From: Methylocystis sp.
Lineage (GTDB): Bacteria; Pseudomonadota; Alphaproteobacteria; Rhizobiales; Beijerinckiaceae
Assembly: GCA_022843405.1 (NCBI GenBank)
Contig: JALHNQ010000035.1
Location: forward strand, 1-35,662
Length of the DNA stretch: 35,662 bases
Direction: 5' to 3'
Positions 17,127 to 27,953 of this stretch are shown here, one piece after another (position 1 is the stretch's first letter; every line of letters begins with the position of its first letter). The notes below the pieces were generated by a model. That model had not been told where the DNA came from. It worked only from the letters and a program-made list of their open reading frames with translations, and did no database searches. The position numbers and the translations under genes were made by a program.

Positions 17127-17404
17127 GGAGGATCTTTCTGGACACGCCTGCGGCCTTAACTGCGCGGCAGGGGGAATGTTCCTGGTCCGGAGGAGGCCCA
17201 ATCTCTTCCGCCGCGCAGCGCCTCCGGCGCCGGCGCTTTGCGCAGAACCTATCCAGCCGCTAAGCTCATTGCCGCAATTTCGGACAATGCCGCGATTTTC
17301 GCGGCGCATCAGATTGACTCTTCATGCCTCGGCCCCGCTAAACTCTCACACTGGCTTTGCGCCGCTCCGAGCGCGAATGGCGCTGAAACGAGACGCTCAC
17401 CAAC

Positions 17405-20400
17405 GTGTCGATCCAGATCGCCCTTCATCACGTCACCCACTATAAATATGATCGCCCGGTTGAGCTCGGCCCGCAGATCGTCCGGCTGCGCCCAGCGCCC
17501 CATTGTCGTACGAAAATCTCCAGCTACTCGCTCAAGATTGCGCCGTCGGGCCACTTCATCAACTGGCAGCAGGACCCGCACGGCAATTGGCTCGCGCGTC
17601 TGGTGTTCCCTGACAAGGCGAACGAATTCAAGATCGAAGTCGACGTGCTGGCGGAGCTCGCCGTCTACAACCCCTTCGATTTTTTTGTCGAGCCCTACGC
17701 CGAAGACTTCCCCTTCACTTATCCGGAGGAGCAGAAAATCGAGCTTGCGGCCTATCTCGAGCCCGAAGACGTCGGCCCGCTGACGGAAGGCTTCCTCCAA
17801 AGCCTGCCGAAGGAAAAGACGCGCACCATCGATTTTCTCGTCGAGCTCAACGCGCGACTGAGCAACGCCATTCGCTACGTCATAAGGATGGAGCCCGGCG
17901 TGCAAGCGCCGGAAGAAACGCTCGCGCTGGGGTCGGGCTCCTGCCGCGATTCCGCATGGCTTCTCGTGCAGATTCTGCGCAAGCTTGGTCTCGCCGCGCG
18001 TTTCGTCTCCGGCTATCTCATTCAGCTCAAGGCCGACATCGATCCGATCGAAGGCCCGAAGGGAACCGATCACGACTTCACCGATCTGCACGCCTGGGCC
18101 GAAGTTTTCCTGCCCGGCGCCGGTTGGATCGGTCTCGACGCGACTTCCGGACTCTTCTGCGGCGAAGGTCATTTGCCGCTCTGCGGCGCGCCGCATTATC
18201 GTTCCGCGGCGCCTTTGTCGGGCTTCGTCGAGCCCGCTCAGGTCGATTTCAATTTCGAGATGCGCATCGATCGCATCAATGAGGCGCCGCGCATCACCGC
18301 GCCCTTCTCCGATGACGCTTGGCGCCGGCTCGATGCGCTGGGCGAAAAAGTCGACGCCGATCTCGATGCGCTGGACGTTCGCCTCACCATGGGCGGCGAA
18401 CCGACATTCGTCTCGATCGATGATTTCGAATCCCCCGAATGGAACGTGGCGGCGACCGGGCCCAGCAAGCGCGAACGGGCCGACGATCTTATCCGCAAGT
18501 TGCGCGAGCGCTTCGCGCCGGAGGGCTTTCTGCATTACGGCCAGGGCAAATGGTATCCCGGCGAAAGCTTGCCGCGCTGGGCGTTCGGGCTTTATTGGCG
18601 ACGCGACGGCAAGCCGATTTGGTCGACGCCGCAACTCATCGCCGATGTTACGAAATCGAAAGGCGCGACCGCTGCGGATGCGGAAGTTTTCGTGCATGCG
18701 CTCGCAGAGCGACTGGGCGTCGGCCCCGAACATGCCCTGCCCGCTTACGAGGATCCGGCGCATTGGATGGTCAAGGAGGGCGCGCTTCCGATCAATGTCG
18801 ATCCTTCCGATCCCAAGATCGACGATGCGGAGGAGCGCTCACGGATGATGCGCGTCTTCGAACGCGGGCTGAGCAAACCGACGGGCTTTGTCCTGCCGAT
18901 CCAGCGCTGGAATGCGCGCGCCGAATCTCAGTCGCGGTGGACGTCAGAGAAGTGGACACTGCGTCGCGGAAAGCTGTTCCTGGCGCCGGGCGATTCTCCG
19001 ATCGGACTGCGGCTCCCGGTGGCCTCTCTGCCCAAGCTGTCCGACGACGAATATCCTTACATTCATCCGCAGGACCCCTTCGCCCCGCGCGAACCGCTCC
19101 CCGAGCCTGGCCATTTTCGGCGCATTCAGGTCGGCGGCCAGATGGCGGGCGGACATGCGCGTCAGGACGTGCATGAACAATCGATTGTCGAAGGCGCCGT
19201 GCGGACCGCCTTCACCATCGAGCCGCGCGACGGGAATCTGTGCGTATTCATGCCCCCTGTCGCGACGCTCGAGGACTATCTCGAACTGCTCGAGGCGGTC
19301 GAGGAGAGCGCCAAAGCCACAGGCCTGCCGCTCCATATCGAAGGCTATCCGCCGCCAGACGATCCACGTCTCGAGGTGATCAAGGTGACGCCCGATCCCG
19401 GCGTCATCGAGGTCAATATTCACCCGGCCGCCACATGGCGACAGGCCGTCGACACGACGACGGCGCTTTATGAGGACGCCCGGCAGGCGCGATTGACGAC
19501 CGCGAAATTCATGATCGACGGCCGACAGATCGGTTCGGGCGGCGGCAATCATGTCGTGCTCGGCGGCGCGACGCCGGCCGACTCGCCCTTCCTGCGCCGC
19601 CCCGATCTCTTGAAGAGTCTCGTTCTCTATTGGCAGCGCCATCCCGCGCTCTCCTATCTGTTCTCCGGCTTGTTCATCGGTCCGACGAGCCAGTCGCCGC
19701 GGGTCGACGAGGCGCGGCATGACTCGCTTTACGAACTGGAAATCGCGCTGGCGCAGGTCCCGTCGCCCGGCGAAGGCTATGTGCCGCCATGGCTCGTCGA
19801 TCGGCTGTTTCGCAATCTGCTGGTGGATGTCGCCGGCAACACTCATCGCGCCGAAATCTGCATCGACAAGCTCTATTCGCCGGACGGTCCGACCGGGCGT
19901 CTCGGCCTCGTCGAATTCCGCGCTTTCGAAATGCCGCCCGACGCGCGCATGAGTCTGGCCCAGCAATTATTGCTTCGCGCGCTCGTCGCATGGTTCTGGC
20001 GCGAGCCGCAGCACGGCGATCTGGTGCGCTGGGGAACGGCGCTGCACGACAAATTCATGCTGCCGCACTTCGTCTGGCAGGATTTCCTCTGCGTGCTCGA
20101 TGATCTGCGCCGCGCCGGTTACGCCTTCGAGCCGGAATGGTTCGAAGCGCAGCGCGAATTCCGCTTCCCGCTGGCGGGCGACGTCGAACATGGCGGCGTT
20201 CGCCTCGAAATTCGCGGCGCGCTCGAGCCCTGGCATGTGATGGGCGAAGAAACCGGCAATGGCGGCGCGGTGCGCTATGTCGACTCTTCGCTCGAACGCC
20301 TGCAGGTCAAGGCGAAGGGCCTCGTTCCTGGCCGACATGTGATCGCCTGTAACGGACGCCGCGTTCCGATGACGGGCATTGGCGTCTCTGGAGAGGCGGT

Positions 20401-20713
20401 CGCGGGCGTGCGCTTCAAGGCCTGGCAGCCGCCTTCCGGCCTGCATCCGACGCTTCCGGTCCATGCGCCTCTGACCTTCGACGTGATCGACTGCTGGAGC
20501 AGGCGTTCGCTGGGCGGCTGCGTCTACCACGCGACCCATCCCGGAGGCCGCAATTACGACGCCTTCCCGGTCAACAGTAACGAGGCCGAAGCGCGGCGAC
20601 TGGCGCGATTTGAGGGTCACGGCCATACGCCCGGGCCGGTCGACCCGCCGCGCGAAGAGCCAAGCCAGGAGTTTCCGCTGACTCTCGACCTGCGGAGGAG
20701 CGTTGTTCGCTGA
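17405..20713 (+). CDS. Transglutaminase-like protein with DUF2126 domain
   Basis: 1102 residues starting at GTG 17405. Residues about 1-110 are the beta-rich N-terminal domain typical of bacterial transglutaminase-like proteins ([23 protein letters not shown]). The core has a complete papain-like triad: Cys180 ([10 protein letters not shown]), His229 (DLHAWAEV) and Asp245 (GLDATSG). From about 300 to the end lies DUF2126, whose [11 protein letters not shown] and later stretches are typical. There is no signal peptide. Known only as part of conserved clusters with ATP-grasp/alpha-E proteins, proposed from comparative genomics to cleave or form amide bonds in a peptide metabolite or tag. First gene of three; its stop overlaps the next start. 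Confidence 0.9.
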   Translation: MSIQIALHHVTHYKYDRPVELGPQIVRLRPAPHCRTKISSYSLKIAPSGHFINWQQDPHGNWLARLVFPDKANEFKIEVDVLAELAVYNPFDFFVEPYAEDFPFTYPEEQKIELAAYLEPEDVGPLTEGFLQSLPKEKTRTIDFLVELNARLSNAIRYVIRMEPGVQAPEETLALGSGSCRDSAWLLVQILRKLGLAARFVSGYLIQLKADIDPIEGPKGTDHDFTDLHAWAEVFLPGAGWIGLDATSGLFCGEGHLPLCGAPHYRSAAPLSGFVEPAQVDFNFEMRIDRINEAPRITAPFSDDAWRRLDALGEKVDADLDALDVRLTMGGEPTFVSIDDFESPEWNVAATGPSKRERADDLIRKLRERFAPEGFLHYGQGKWYPGESLPRWAFGLYWRRDGKPIWSTPQLIADVTKSKGATAADAEVFVHALAERLGVGPEHALPAYEDPAHWMVKEGALPINVDPSDPKIDDAEERSRMMRVFERGLSKPTGFVLPIQRWNARAESQSRWTSEKWTLRRGKLFLAPGDSPIGLRLPVASLPKLSDDEYPYIHPQDPFAPREPLPEPGHFRRIQVGGQMAGGHARQDVHEQSIVEGAVRTAFTIEPRDGNLCVFMPPVATLEDYLELLEAVEESAKATGLPLHIEGYPPPDDPRLEVIKVTPDPGVIEVNIHPAATWRQAVDTTTALYEDARQARLTTAKFMIDGRQIGSGGGNHVVLGGATPADSPFLRRPDLLKSLVLYWQRHPALSYLFSGLFIGPTSQSPRVDEARHDSLYELEIALAQVPSPGEGYVPPWLVDRLFRNLLVDVAGNTHRAEICIDKLYSPDGPTGRLGLVEFRAFEMPPDARMSLAQQLLLRALVAWFWREPQHGDLVRWGTALHDKFMLPHFVWQDFLCVLDDLRRAGYAFEPEWFEAQREFRFPLAGDVEHGGVRLEIRGALEPWHVMGEETGNGGAVRYVDSSLERLQVKAKGLVPGRHVIACNGRRVPMTGIGVSGEAVAGVRFKAWQPPSGLHPTLPVHAPLTFDVIDCWSRRSLGGCVYHATHPGGRNYDAFPVNSNEAEARRLARFEGHGHTPGPVDPPREEPSQEFPLTLDLRRSVVR

Positions 20714-23216
20714 GCGCGACATTGAATCGGACGAAGCCGCCCAGCGCGTCGCGGCCTGGATCGCCGATTACGCGCCGTCGCACGACGCGCCTGACGAACT
20801 GCTTGATGGCGACGGCCGTCCGCGGGAGCGCTGGCGTCAGTTCCTCCACTCGCTCGCGGCCTTAGGCGATGCCGGCCTGGAGCAGCGCTTCGCCGCCGCC
20901 GCCCGGCGCATCGACGACATGGGGATTTCCTACCGGGTCCATGGAGAGGCCAAGGAGCGCAGCTGGCCGCTCGGGCGCTTGCCGCTCCTGATTCCGGAGG
21001 CGGAATGGCGCGACATCGCGGCGGGAGTCGCCCAGCGCGCGGAGCTTCTCGATCAGATCCTGCACGACATCTATGGCGATGCGCGGCTGATCGCCGAAGG
21101 CGTCCTCCCGGCCGCGGCGGTTGCGGGTTCGCAAAACTTCATCCGGCCGATGTGCGGAGTCGCGCCGCCGGGCGGACGTTGGCTTCGCTTTTACGCCGCC
21201 GACCTCGGGCGAGGTCCTGACGGCAATTGGCGGGTGCTTGGCGATCGCGCGCAGGCGCCCTCCGGCGCCGGCTACGCCCTGGAAAATCGGCTCGTCCTGT
21301 CGCGCGCGCTGCCAAGCCTCTATCGGGATATGAACGTCGAGCGCCTCGCGCCGTTCTTTCGAGACTTTCGCGCGAGCATTTCCCGCGTTGCGCAGCGCGT
21401 CGATCCGCGCATCTGCCTGCTGACGCCAGGCCCTTGGAGCGAAACCTATTCCGAACAGGCGCATCTCGCCCGCTATCTTGGTCTTGCGCTGGTTGAAGGC
21501 GAAGATCTCGTGGCGAGCGACGGCAAGTTGCATGTCCGCACCATCGCCGGCTTGAAGCGCGCCGACGTCATCTGGCGCCGCGTCGACGCCGACTGGTGCG
21601 ATCCGCTGGAGCAGAACGCATCATCGCGGCTCGGGGTCGCCGGCATGTTCGACGCCATTCGCAAAGGCGCTGTCGTCGTCGCAAACATGCCGGGCGCGGG
21701 CGTGATCGAATCGCGGGCGCTGATGAGCCTGACGCCGGAATTGTCGCAACGCGTGCTCGGCGAGAGCCTGAAACTTTCGACGATCGAAACCATCTGGTGC
21801 GGCCGGGAAAAGGAACGCAGGCAGGTTATCGACGCGTTGAGCGAATTTGCCGTCGTCAGCGCCTTCGCCGACCGACTCCCCGGTTTTGGCGAACGGCGCG
21901 AGGCGCTCGGCGGCGCACTCACCGACGCGGAGCGCGCGCGACTGATCGACGCGATGCATCAGCGCGGCGTCGACTATGTCGCTCAAGAACCGACAAGGCT
22001 CTCCACGACTCCGGCCTGGATCGAGGGCCGGCTGTCGCCGCGACCTTTCGTCTTGCGGGTTTTCGCCGCCGCGACGCCAGAGGGATGGACCGTCATGCCC
22101 GGCGGCTTCTGCCGCATCTCCAACCAGCCGGGTGCGCGCGCCGTCTCGATGGACGCCGGCGCCCAATCGAGCGACGTCTGGGTGTTGTCGAACAGTCCGA
22201 TCAAATGGTCGACGCTGCTGCCGTCCGACGAGGACCCGCCGATCGTGCGCGCGCTCGGCAATCTGCCAAGCCGCGCCGCCGACAATCTCTTCTGGATGGG
22301 ACGCTATCTCGAGCGCGCCGAAGCGACATTGCGCGTCGTGCGGACTCTCGCCGCGCGGCTGGGCCAGCCGCAACACATCGATCCGCAAGGGCGCCAGTCG
22401 ATCGAACGGCTCGCGCGATTGCTGATCGCCTGGGGCGCGGCGCCGGAAGAATTGGCGGACATCGACCCGACGCAGATCGCGCTGGCGGCGACCGTCGACG
22501 CCGACGCTTACGGTTCGGCGCTGTCGGTCCTGCGCAGCGCAAAACGTGCGGCGTCGATCGTGCGCGAACGCCTCTCTTACGATGTCTGGCAGCTTGTCGG
22601 ACGCATCGAAACGCGTCTGACGCGCGCCGGCGCGGGCGCCATTACGGAGCCCGAGACGCTGGAAATCATCGAACGTTCGCTGCATACGCTGGCGGCTTTG
22701 TCCGGGCTGATCGACGAAAATTTCAATCGCGTGGCCGGCTGGAGCTTTATCGATCTTGGCCGAAGGATCGAACGCGCCATCGGGACCTGTCGCTTCGCCC
22801 GTCAATTTGCCGGCGACGAGGCGACAGTCGAGACGCTCGACGCATTGCTCGATCTGCTCGATTCGCAGATCACCTATCGCTCCCGCTACATCGCCGGCGC
22901 GGCGCTGGCGCCCGTCCTCGACATCGCCATGCTCGATCCGTTCAATCCGCGATCGGTCGCCTTTCAAGCGATGCGCATTGACGAACATCTCGCCGCGCTG
23001 CCTTCTCTGCGTCACGACGGCGTGATGGAGCCGCCTCGGCGAGTCTCCGTCAAGCTGCGCGCGGAACTCGAGTCGGAGGATGCGCGCCGTTTGGACGCGT
23101 CGATCATTCTTGCGATTGAACAACGCCTGATGTCTCTCGCCGACAAGATCGCCGAGCGTTATTTCGCGCATGGCGCCGACGGCGCAGCAAACTCTCAGCC
23201 GTCGCGGATCGCGTGA
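20703..23216 (+). CDS. Circularly permuted ATP-grasp fused to alpha-E domain
   Basis: 837 residues from TTG 20703, with GGAGGAG just before it; overlaps the previous stop by 11 bases. Residues about 70-500 form the circularly permuted ATP-grasp unit ([39 protein letters not shown]-like [27 protein letters not shown]). Residues about 520-815 are the helical alpha-E domain, beginning [18 protein letters not shown]. In many genomes these are two genes; here they are fused, which argues that they act together. Permuted ATP-grasp enzymes are predicted carboxylate-amine ligases, making peptide-like bonds with ATP. Substrate unknown. Cytoplasmic. Confidence 0.9.
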   Translation: MFAERDIESDEAAQRVAAWIADYAPSHDAPDELLDGDGRPRERWRQFLHSLAALGDAGLEQRFAAAARRIDDMGISYRVHGEAKERSWPLGRLPLLIPEAEWRDIAAGVAQRAELLDQILHDIYGDARLIAEGVLPAAAVAGSQNFIRPMCGVAPPGGRWLRFYAADLGRGPDGNWRVLGDRAQAPSGAGYALENRLVLSRALPSLYRDMNVERLAPFFRDFRASISRVAQRVDPRICLLTPGPWSETYSEQAHLARYLGLALVEGEDLVASDGKLHVRTIAGLKRADVIWRRVDADWCDPLEQNASSRLGVAGMFDAIRKGAVVVANMPGAGVIESRALMSLTPELSQRVLGESLKLSTIETIWCGREKERRQVIDALSEFAVVSAFADRLPGFGERREALGGALTDAERARLIDAMHQRGVDYVAQEPTRLSTTPAWIEGRLSPRPFVLRVFAAATPEGWTVMPGGFCRISNQPGARAVSMDAGAQSSDVWVLSNSPIKWSTLLPSDEDPPIVRALGNLPSRAADNLFWMGRYLERAEATLRVVRTLAARLGQPQHIDPQGRQSIERLARLLIAWGAAPEELADIDPTQIALAATVDADAYGSALSVLRSAKRAASIVRERLSYDVWQLVGRIETRLTRAGAGAITEPETLEIIERSLHTLAALSGLIDENFNRVAGWSFIDLGRRIERAIGTCRFARQFAGDEATVETLDALLDLLDSQITYRSRYIAGAALAPVLDIAMLDPFNPRSVAFQAMRIDEHLAALPSLRHDGVMEPPRRVSVKLRAELESEDARRLDASIILAIEQRLMSLADKIAERYFAHGADGAANSQPSRIA

Positions 23217-24094
23217 TCTACGATATCGCTCATCGCACGACCTACAAATATGACGCGCCCGTCGCTTCGGCGCGCTGCGCCATGCGACTGCTGCCGCGCA
23301 ACGATCGCGGTCAGACCGTGCTGTCTAGTAAGATCGAACTCTCGCCGTCGGCCGAGGTCATCAGCGACAGGATCGACTTTCACGGAAATCGCGTTTGCGA
23401 GGCGCGCATCCTGGAGCCTCACACCAGACTGCGCATCGCCCTCGCGGCGCGCGTCGCGGTGGAACGGATGCCGCCGCCTGCGCCGGCGCTGACGCCGGCT
23501 TGGGAGATCGTGAGGAACGCCGCCTATGCGTCCGACTCGCTCGCCGCGTCCTCACCCGCCCATTACATCTATGCGAGCCGTCATGCGCCGCTGTTCGACG
23601 CGGCGACGGACTACGCGCGCGAAAGCTTTGCGCCCGGACGGCCCATCCTCGAAGGCGCGATGGAGCTGACCAACCGCATCCACGCCGATTTCGCCTATGA
23701 TCCGGATGCGACGCATATTGCGACGCCCATCGTCCAGGTCTTCGAGAGCCGCCGGGGAGTCTGCCAGGATTTCGCCCATATCATGATCGCCGCGCTACGT
23801 GGCCTCGGCTTGGCGGCGTCCTATGTCAGCGGCTATCTTCGAACTTACGCAGCTCCAGGGCAGGCGCGACTGGAAGGGGCCGATTCAACCCATGCGTGGG
23901 TCTCTGTCTGGTGCGGACCCGAATTTGGGTTCTTCGATCTTGATCCCACGAACGCCATGGCGGTGGGCAATGATCATATCGCGATCGCGATCGGGCGCGA
24001 TTATGCGGACGTCTCGCCGATCGACGGCGTGATTCTGGGCGCCGGCAATCAGGATTTGGACGTGAGCGTCGATGTGACGGAAGCGGCGATTTAG
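23213..24094 (+). CDS. Transglutaminase-like cysteine protease or ligase
   Basis: 293 residues from GTG 23213, overlapping the previous stop by four bases (GTGA). The N-terminal beta domain (about 1-90, IAHRTTYKYDAPV) precedes a transglutaminase core with the triad Cys184 (RRGVCQDFAHIM), His227 (STHAWVSVW) and Asp244 (FDLDPTNAM). It ends after VILGAGNQDLDVSVDVTEAAI, typical of this group. It is the third gene of the operon and lacks DUF2126, so two distinct transglutaminase-type proteins flank one ATP-grasp ligase. No signal peptide. Peptidase versus amide-forming activity cannot be told from sequence. Confidence 0.92.
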   Translation: MIYDIAHRTTYKYDAPVASARCAMRLLPRNDRGQTVLSSKIELSPSAEVISDRIDFHGNRVCEARILEPHTRLRIALAARVAVERMPPPAPALTPAWEIVRNAAYASDSLAASSPAHYIYASRHAPLFDAATDYARESFAPGRPILEGAMELTNRIHADFAYDPDATHIATPIVQVFESRRGVCQDFAHIMIAALRGLGLAASYVSGYLRTYAAPGQARLEGADSTHAWVSVWCGPEFGFFDLDPTNAMAVGNDHIAIAIGRDYADVSPIDGVILGAGNQDLDVSVDVTEAAI

Positions 24095-24117
24095 AAGTCC
24101 GCGCGAAACGATTTGGA

Positions 24118-24223
24118 TGTCATGCCCGACGCGCGAAGCGCAATCGGGAATCCAGAGTCACACCATGAGTCGTTGAATTGGCTCTGGATTCCCGGTCAGG
24201 CCTTCGGCCTGCCGGGAATGACA
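24118..24223. repeat. Palindromic interspersed repeat element
   Basis: Nested inverted repeats in the gap after the transglutaminase operon. The outer arms are TGTCATGCCCG (24118-24128) and CGGGAATGACA (24213-24223), with one mismatch. The inner arms are the perfect 13-bp pair CGGGAATCCAGAG (24145-24157) and CTCTGGATTCCCG (24182-24194). A small hairpin CAGGCC-TTC-GGCCTG lies at 24197-24211. Elements of this style recur in intergenic regions of Hyphomicrobiales genomes; I see only one copy here. It could form a large cruciform or RNA stem and act as a terminator between the convergent operon and carbonic anhydrase gene. Confidence 0.65.
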
Positions 24224-24330
24224 ATGGTCCAAGCGAACGGATCAGGCGGAATCGTCATGACTTGCTGGGGCGTCATCACGGCCGTTCTGCCTCGGCGAAT
24301 CTGTTCATGCGCCGAGACCGCTCCGATCGC

Positions 24331-25044
24331 CTAAATCCACGACACCTTTCCCGTACCGATGTCATAGACCGCGCCAGCGAGCTTCACTTGTTGCGCGGCG
24401 ACAGCCTTGGCGACAATCGGCTTTGCCGACCGTAAACGCCCAACGTTGTAGCGCACGTTCTGTGCGATCGCCGCCGCGAGCGGGTCGGCGGCCTTTTGCT
24501 TTTCGACCAGATCGATCGAAGGCTTGATCGCATTCACGAGCTGCGGAAGGTGGCCCGGCAGTTTGGTCTTTTCCTTTAACACTTTGATCGTCGCGGCGAC
24601 GGCGCCGCAATTGGAATGGCCGAGCACGACAATGAGCGGAATCCCAAGAATCTTCACGCCATATTCCAGGCTCGCAAGTCCGTCGGTATTGACGAAATTG
24701 CCGGCGACGCGAACGACGAAGAGATCGCCCGGACCTTGATCGAAGGCGAGTTCCGGCGCGACGCGCGAATCCGAACAGCTTACCAGAGCGGCGAAAGGAT
24801 ATTGCGCCTGCGCACGCTCAGCCCGTCCAACCGACATGTCGCGGTTGATTGCCGTATTGCTCGCATATCGCGCATTGCCGTCCACTAACCGCTTAAGCGC
24901 GTCGTCCGGCGAGACTGGCGCTGGGGCGGCCGCGCCGGGCGAAGTTTGGGCGTAGGCGTCGGCCAAGCCGCCCATCAGGACCGTCGTCGCGCCCGAGGCG
25001 ATCAATGATCGCCTCGACAAATGCCGCGAATGATCGTTGCACAT
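24331..25044 (-). CDS. Beta-class carbonic anhydrase, Tat-exported
   Basis: 237 residues from ATG 25042-25044, preceded by GGGGAGAG. The N terminus has a twin-arginine pattern (LSRRSLIAS, Arg11-Arg12) and a hydrophobic stretch to about residue 32, so the folded zinc enzyme is probably exported to the periplasm. The beta-CA zinc site is complete: Cys90-x-Asp92-x-Arg94 (SCSDSR), His143 and Cys146 (GHSNCGA). It interconverts CO2 and bicarbonate. Most beta-CAs are cytoplasmic. It lies 29 bases downstream of the lldD-type gene on the same strand, so probably in one transcript. Confidence 0.93.
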   Translation of the reverse strand: MCNDHSRHLSRRSLIASGATTVLMGGLADAYAQTSPGAAAPAPVSPDDALKRLVDGNARYASNTAINRDMSVGRAERAQAQYPFAALVSCSDSRVAPELAFDQGPGDLFVVRVAGNFVNTDGLASLEYGVKILGIPLIVVLGHSNCGAVAATIKVLKEKTKLPGHLPQLVNAIKPSIDLVEKQKAADPLAAAIAQNVRYNVGRLRSAKPIVAKAVAAQQVKLAGAVYDIGTGKVSWI

Positions 25045-25073
25045 ATTTCTCTCCCCAAGGCGCGCACGCCAGC

Positions 25074-26204
25074 TCAAGCAAGAATCCGCCGGTCGATTTG
25101 ATCGATCGAACTGACGCCGGTCAAGGTCATCGCCACGCGCATGTCCTTGGCGAAAATCTCCAGCATATTCTCGACGCCCGCTTCGCCGGCCGCCGCCAGG
25201 GCATAGGCGGCGGCGCGCCCGAGCAGGACGCCTTTCGCGCCAAGCGCCAGCATGCGCACGACGTCCAGTCCGGTCCGCACGCCGGAATCGACAAAAACCT
25301 CAAGATCGTTTCCGACCGAGTCGGCGATTGACGGCAAGGCCTTGACCGTCGACAGCGCGCCATCGAGTTGCCGTCCGCCATGATTCGAAACGACGATCCC
25401 GTCCGCGCCGAACCGCACCGCGTCCTTTGCGTCTTCGGGATCCAATATGCCCTTGAGGATCAGTGGGCCTTTCCAGAACTCGCGGATCCATTCAAGTTCG
25501 GACCAGCTGATCGACGGATCGATGTTCTTGCCAAGCCAACCGATGTAATCCTCTAGTCCGGTCGCCTTGCCGAGATATTTGGAGACATTGCCGAGATCAT
25601 GCGGCCGGCCCCTGAGGCCGACATTAAAGCTCCAGTGCGGCTTCGTCATCGCCTGAAGCATGCGCCGCGTTCGCGCAAACGGCCCCGACATGCCTGACTG
25701 CGCGTCGCGGTAGCGCGATCCATGCACGGGAAGGTCGACCGTAAACACAAGGATTTCTACGCCGGCGCCCTGAGCGCGCTCCAGCATGGACTGCATGAAC
25801 CCGCGGTCCTTGAGAACATAGAGCTGGAACCAGATCGGGCTCGGGCAACTCGCGGCAACTTCTTCAAGCGAACAGACGGAAAGCGTCGACAGCACATAGG
25901 GAACGCCGCGTTTGGCCGCGGCGCGCGCCGCCTGGACCTCGCCGCGACGGGCGAACATTCCGCTGAGCCCTACCGGCCCCAAAATCACTGGAAGGTCGGA
26001 ACGTTGACCGAACCACTCCGTCGAAAGATCGAGGCCGGAAACATTTTTCAGCACGCGCTGCCTTAAATTCACGGCTCTCAGATCCGCGACATTGGCTTGC
26101 AACGTGTCCTCGGCGCTCGCCCCGCCGTCGATATAATCAAACAAGAAGCGCGGCAGCCTGCGCTGCGCGGCCTTTCGATAGTCCGAAGCCGAAGAAACGA
26201 TCAT
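25074..26204 (-). CDS. lldD: FMN-dependent alpha-hydroxy-acid dehydrogenase (L-lactate type)
   Basis: 376 residues from ATG 26202-26204, preceded by TTGGAGAGT; an in-frame TTG at 26216 overlaps that site and is rejected. It is a TIM-barrel flavoprotein with [52 protein letters not shown] (FMN lysine), [10 protein letters not shown] (catalytic histidine and arginine) and [11 protein letters not shown]. LldD oxidises L-lactate to pyruvate and passes electrons to the respiratory chain at the membrane. The substrate could instead be glycolate, mandelate or another 2-hydroxy acid. It precedes the exported carbonic anhydrase. No lactate permease or LldR regulator is nearby. Confidence 0.88.
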   Translation of the reverse strand: MIVSSASDYRKAAQRRLPRFLFDYIDGGASAEDTLQANVADLRAVNLRQRVLKNVSGLDLSTEWFGQRSDLPVILGPVGLSGMFARRGEVQAARAAAKRGVPYVLSTLSVCSLEEVAASCPSPIWFQLYVLKDRGFMQSMLERAQGAGVEILVFTVDLPVHGSRYRDAQSGMSGPFARTRRMLQAMTKPHWSFNVGLRGRPHDLGNVSKYLGKATGLEDYIGWLGKNIDPSISWSELEWIREFWKGPLILKGILDPEDAKDAVRFGADGIVVSNHGGRQLDGALSTVKALPSIADSVGNDLEVFVDSGVRTGLDVVRMLALGAKGVLLGRAAAYALAAAGEAGVENMLEIFAKDMRVAMTLTGVSSIDQIDRRILA

Positions 26205-26323
26205 TCGACTCTCCAACGAGACCTTGAGTTCGCCAGGACCGAGCGCAGCCGTCGAGGCCCGCGCCCGCTGCTTTGATCGCAGCGGCGCGGCGCATCGTCA
26301 AACTTGGTGGTCGAATGGTTTTC

Positions 26324-26349
26324 GGCGCCGACCGCTTGGCCGCGGCGCC
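26324..26349 (-). terminator. GC-rich hairpin after the DAHP synthase gene
   Basis: GGCGCCG (26324-26330) pairs with CGGCGCC (26343-26349), and weaker flanking TTTC/GAAA pairs extend the stem. It sits 31 bases past the minus-strand stop at 26380 and before the lldD start. No T-run follows. It may terminate or separate the two transcripts. Confidence 0.3.
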
Positions 26350-26379
26350 TGAAAGCATGGGTTGCGCGATCGCCGCGCG

Positions 26380-27759
26380 TCACTCCGCGGCGTGCTGTTC
26401 CTGCAGGCCTCGCGCGAGCCTTTCCCGCTTCAGCAGCTCAGCGACGAGGAACGCTACTTCGATCGCCTGTTCCGCGTTGAGGCGCGGATCGCAATAGGTG
26501 TGATAGCGATCTCGCAGATCGCTCTCCGAAATGGCGCGCGCGCCGCCGGTGCATTCGGTCACGTCCTTGCCGGTCATCTCGAGATGGATGCCGCCGGCAT
26601 AGGAGCCTTCGGCCTGATGCACGGCGAAGAAACTGCTGATTTCCGACATGATCCGATCAAACGGCCGCGTCTTGTAGCCTGCGGCGCTGATCGTGTTGCC
26701 ATGCATCGGATCGCAGGACCAGACGATGTTGCGGCCTTCGCGCAGCACCGGCCGCACCAGCGCCGGCAGCGCATCCTGGATTTTGTCGGCGCCGAAGCGG
26801 CAGATCAGCGTGAGCCTGCCAGGTTCGTTCTCCGGGTCGAGGACGTCGATGAGACGCAGAAGCGCATCGGGCTTGAGGCTGGGGCCGCATTTCAGTCCTA
26901 GAGGGTTTTTGACGCCGCGCACAAATTCAATATGCGCGCCGTTCTCCTGGCGGGTGCGGTCGCCGACCCAGAGCATATGGCCGGAGGTGGCGTAATAGTC
27001 GCCAGTCGTCGAATCGATGCGGGTCAGCGCCTGTTCGTAGCAGAGCAGCAGCGCCTCATGCGAGGTGTAGAAATCGGTGCCGCGCAATTCCGGATGATGC
27101 TCCGGATCGAGACCGATGGCGCGCATGAAGGAGAGCGTCTCGGTGATCTGATCGGCGAGCTTTTGATAGCGCTCGGACTGGGGGCTGTTCTTGACGAAGC
27201 CGAGCATCCAGCGATGGACGTTTTCGAGATTGGCGAAACCGCCCGCCGCAAAGGCGCGGATGAGGTTCAGCGTCGCCGCGGATTGCCGGTAGGCGAGCAA
27301 CTGGCGCTGCGGATCGGGCTCGCGCGCATTTGTCGTGAAGGCGAGATCGTTGATGATGTCGCCGCGGTAGCTCGGCAGCTCGACGTCGCCCTGCTTTTCG
27401 AGCGGCGCGGAGCGGGGCTTCGCGAACTGGCCGGCGATGCGCCCGACCTTCACCACCGGCGAGGCGGCCGCATAGGTCAGCACCACCGCCATCTGCAGAA
27501 ATACCCGGAAGAAGTCGCGGATGTTATCCGCCGAATGTTCCGAGAAACTCTCCGCGCAGTCGCCGCCCTGGAGCAGGAACGCCTTGCCGGCGGCGACCTC
27601 GGCCAAATGGCGCTTCAGATTGCGCGCTTCGCCGGCGAAAACCAGCGGCGGGAAGCCGGCGAGCTGGCGCTCGACGTCGGCGAGCGCCGCCTGGTCGCGA
27701 TAGACCGGCGTCTGCTCGATCGGCAAATTCCTCCAGCTGCTCGGCGACCACCGTTCCAC
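26380..27759 (-). CDS. 3-deoxy-7-phosphoheptulonate synthase, class II
   Basis: 459 residues from GTG 27757-27759, with GCGGAG about 10 bases upstream. This is the plant/actinobacterial-type (class II) DAHP synthase, unlike the AroF/G/H class I enzymes. It condenses phosphoenolpyruvate and erythrose-4-phosphate as the first step to aromatic amino acids. Visible are [40 protein letters not shown]-like [56 protein letters not shown] and DPRLNAEQ, all standard. It is divergent from the acyltransferase gene. No other shikimate gene is in the window. Confidence 0.96.
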   Translation of the reverse strand: MERWSPSSWRNLPIEQTPVYRDQAALADVERQLAGFPPLVFAGEARNLKRHLAEVAAGKAFLLQGGDCAESFSEHSADNIRDFFRVFLQMAVVLTYAAASPVVKVGRIAGQFAKPRSAPLEKQGDVELPSYRGDIINDLAFTTNAREPDPQRQLLAYRQSAATLNLIRAFAAGGFANLENVHRWMLGFVKNSPQSERYQKLADQITETLSFMRAIGLDPEHHPELRGTDFYTSHEALLLCYEQALTRIDSTTGDYYATSGHMLWVGDRTRQENGAHIEFVRGVKNPLGLKCGPSLKPDALLRLIDVLDPENEPGRLTLICRFGADKIQDALPALVRPVLREGRNIVWSCDPMHGNTISAAGYKTRPFDRIMSEISSFFAVHQAEGSYAGGIHLEMTGKDVTECTGGARAISESDLRDRYHTYCDPRLNAEQAIEVAFLVAELLKRERLARGLQEQHAAE

Positions 27760-27953
27760 TTCGTAAAACTCCGCAAAATCAACGCCTCAACGGGCGCATG
27801 GGGCCGTCTCGACACGACGCCAGCGGCGCTTATAGAGGATTATGACGGCGAATGCGACCCTTCCGCCCGTCCGTCGAGATTTGGCGAAGACCGCAGCGAG
27901 CGGCTATAACACCAACACGCGGGCGTGGCCGAGCGAGGGGACGAACCGGGGCG

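Noticed and set aside
21621-23171. 516-residue minus-strand frame opposite the ATP-grasp gene
   Set aside because: Arginine-rich shadow with no motif; the sense strand carries the recognisable ligase and alpha-E domains.
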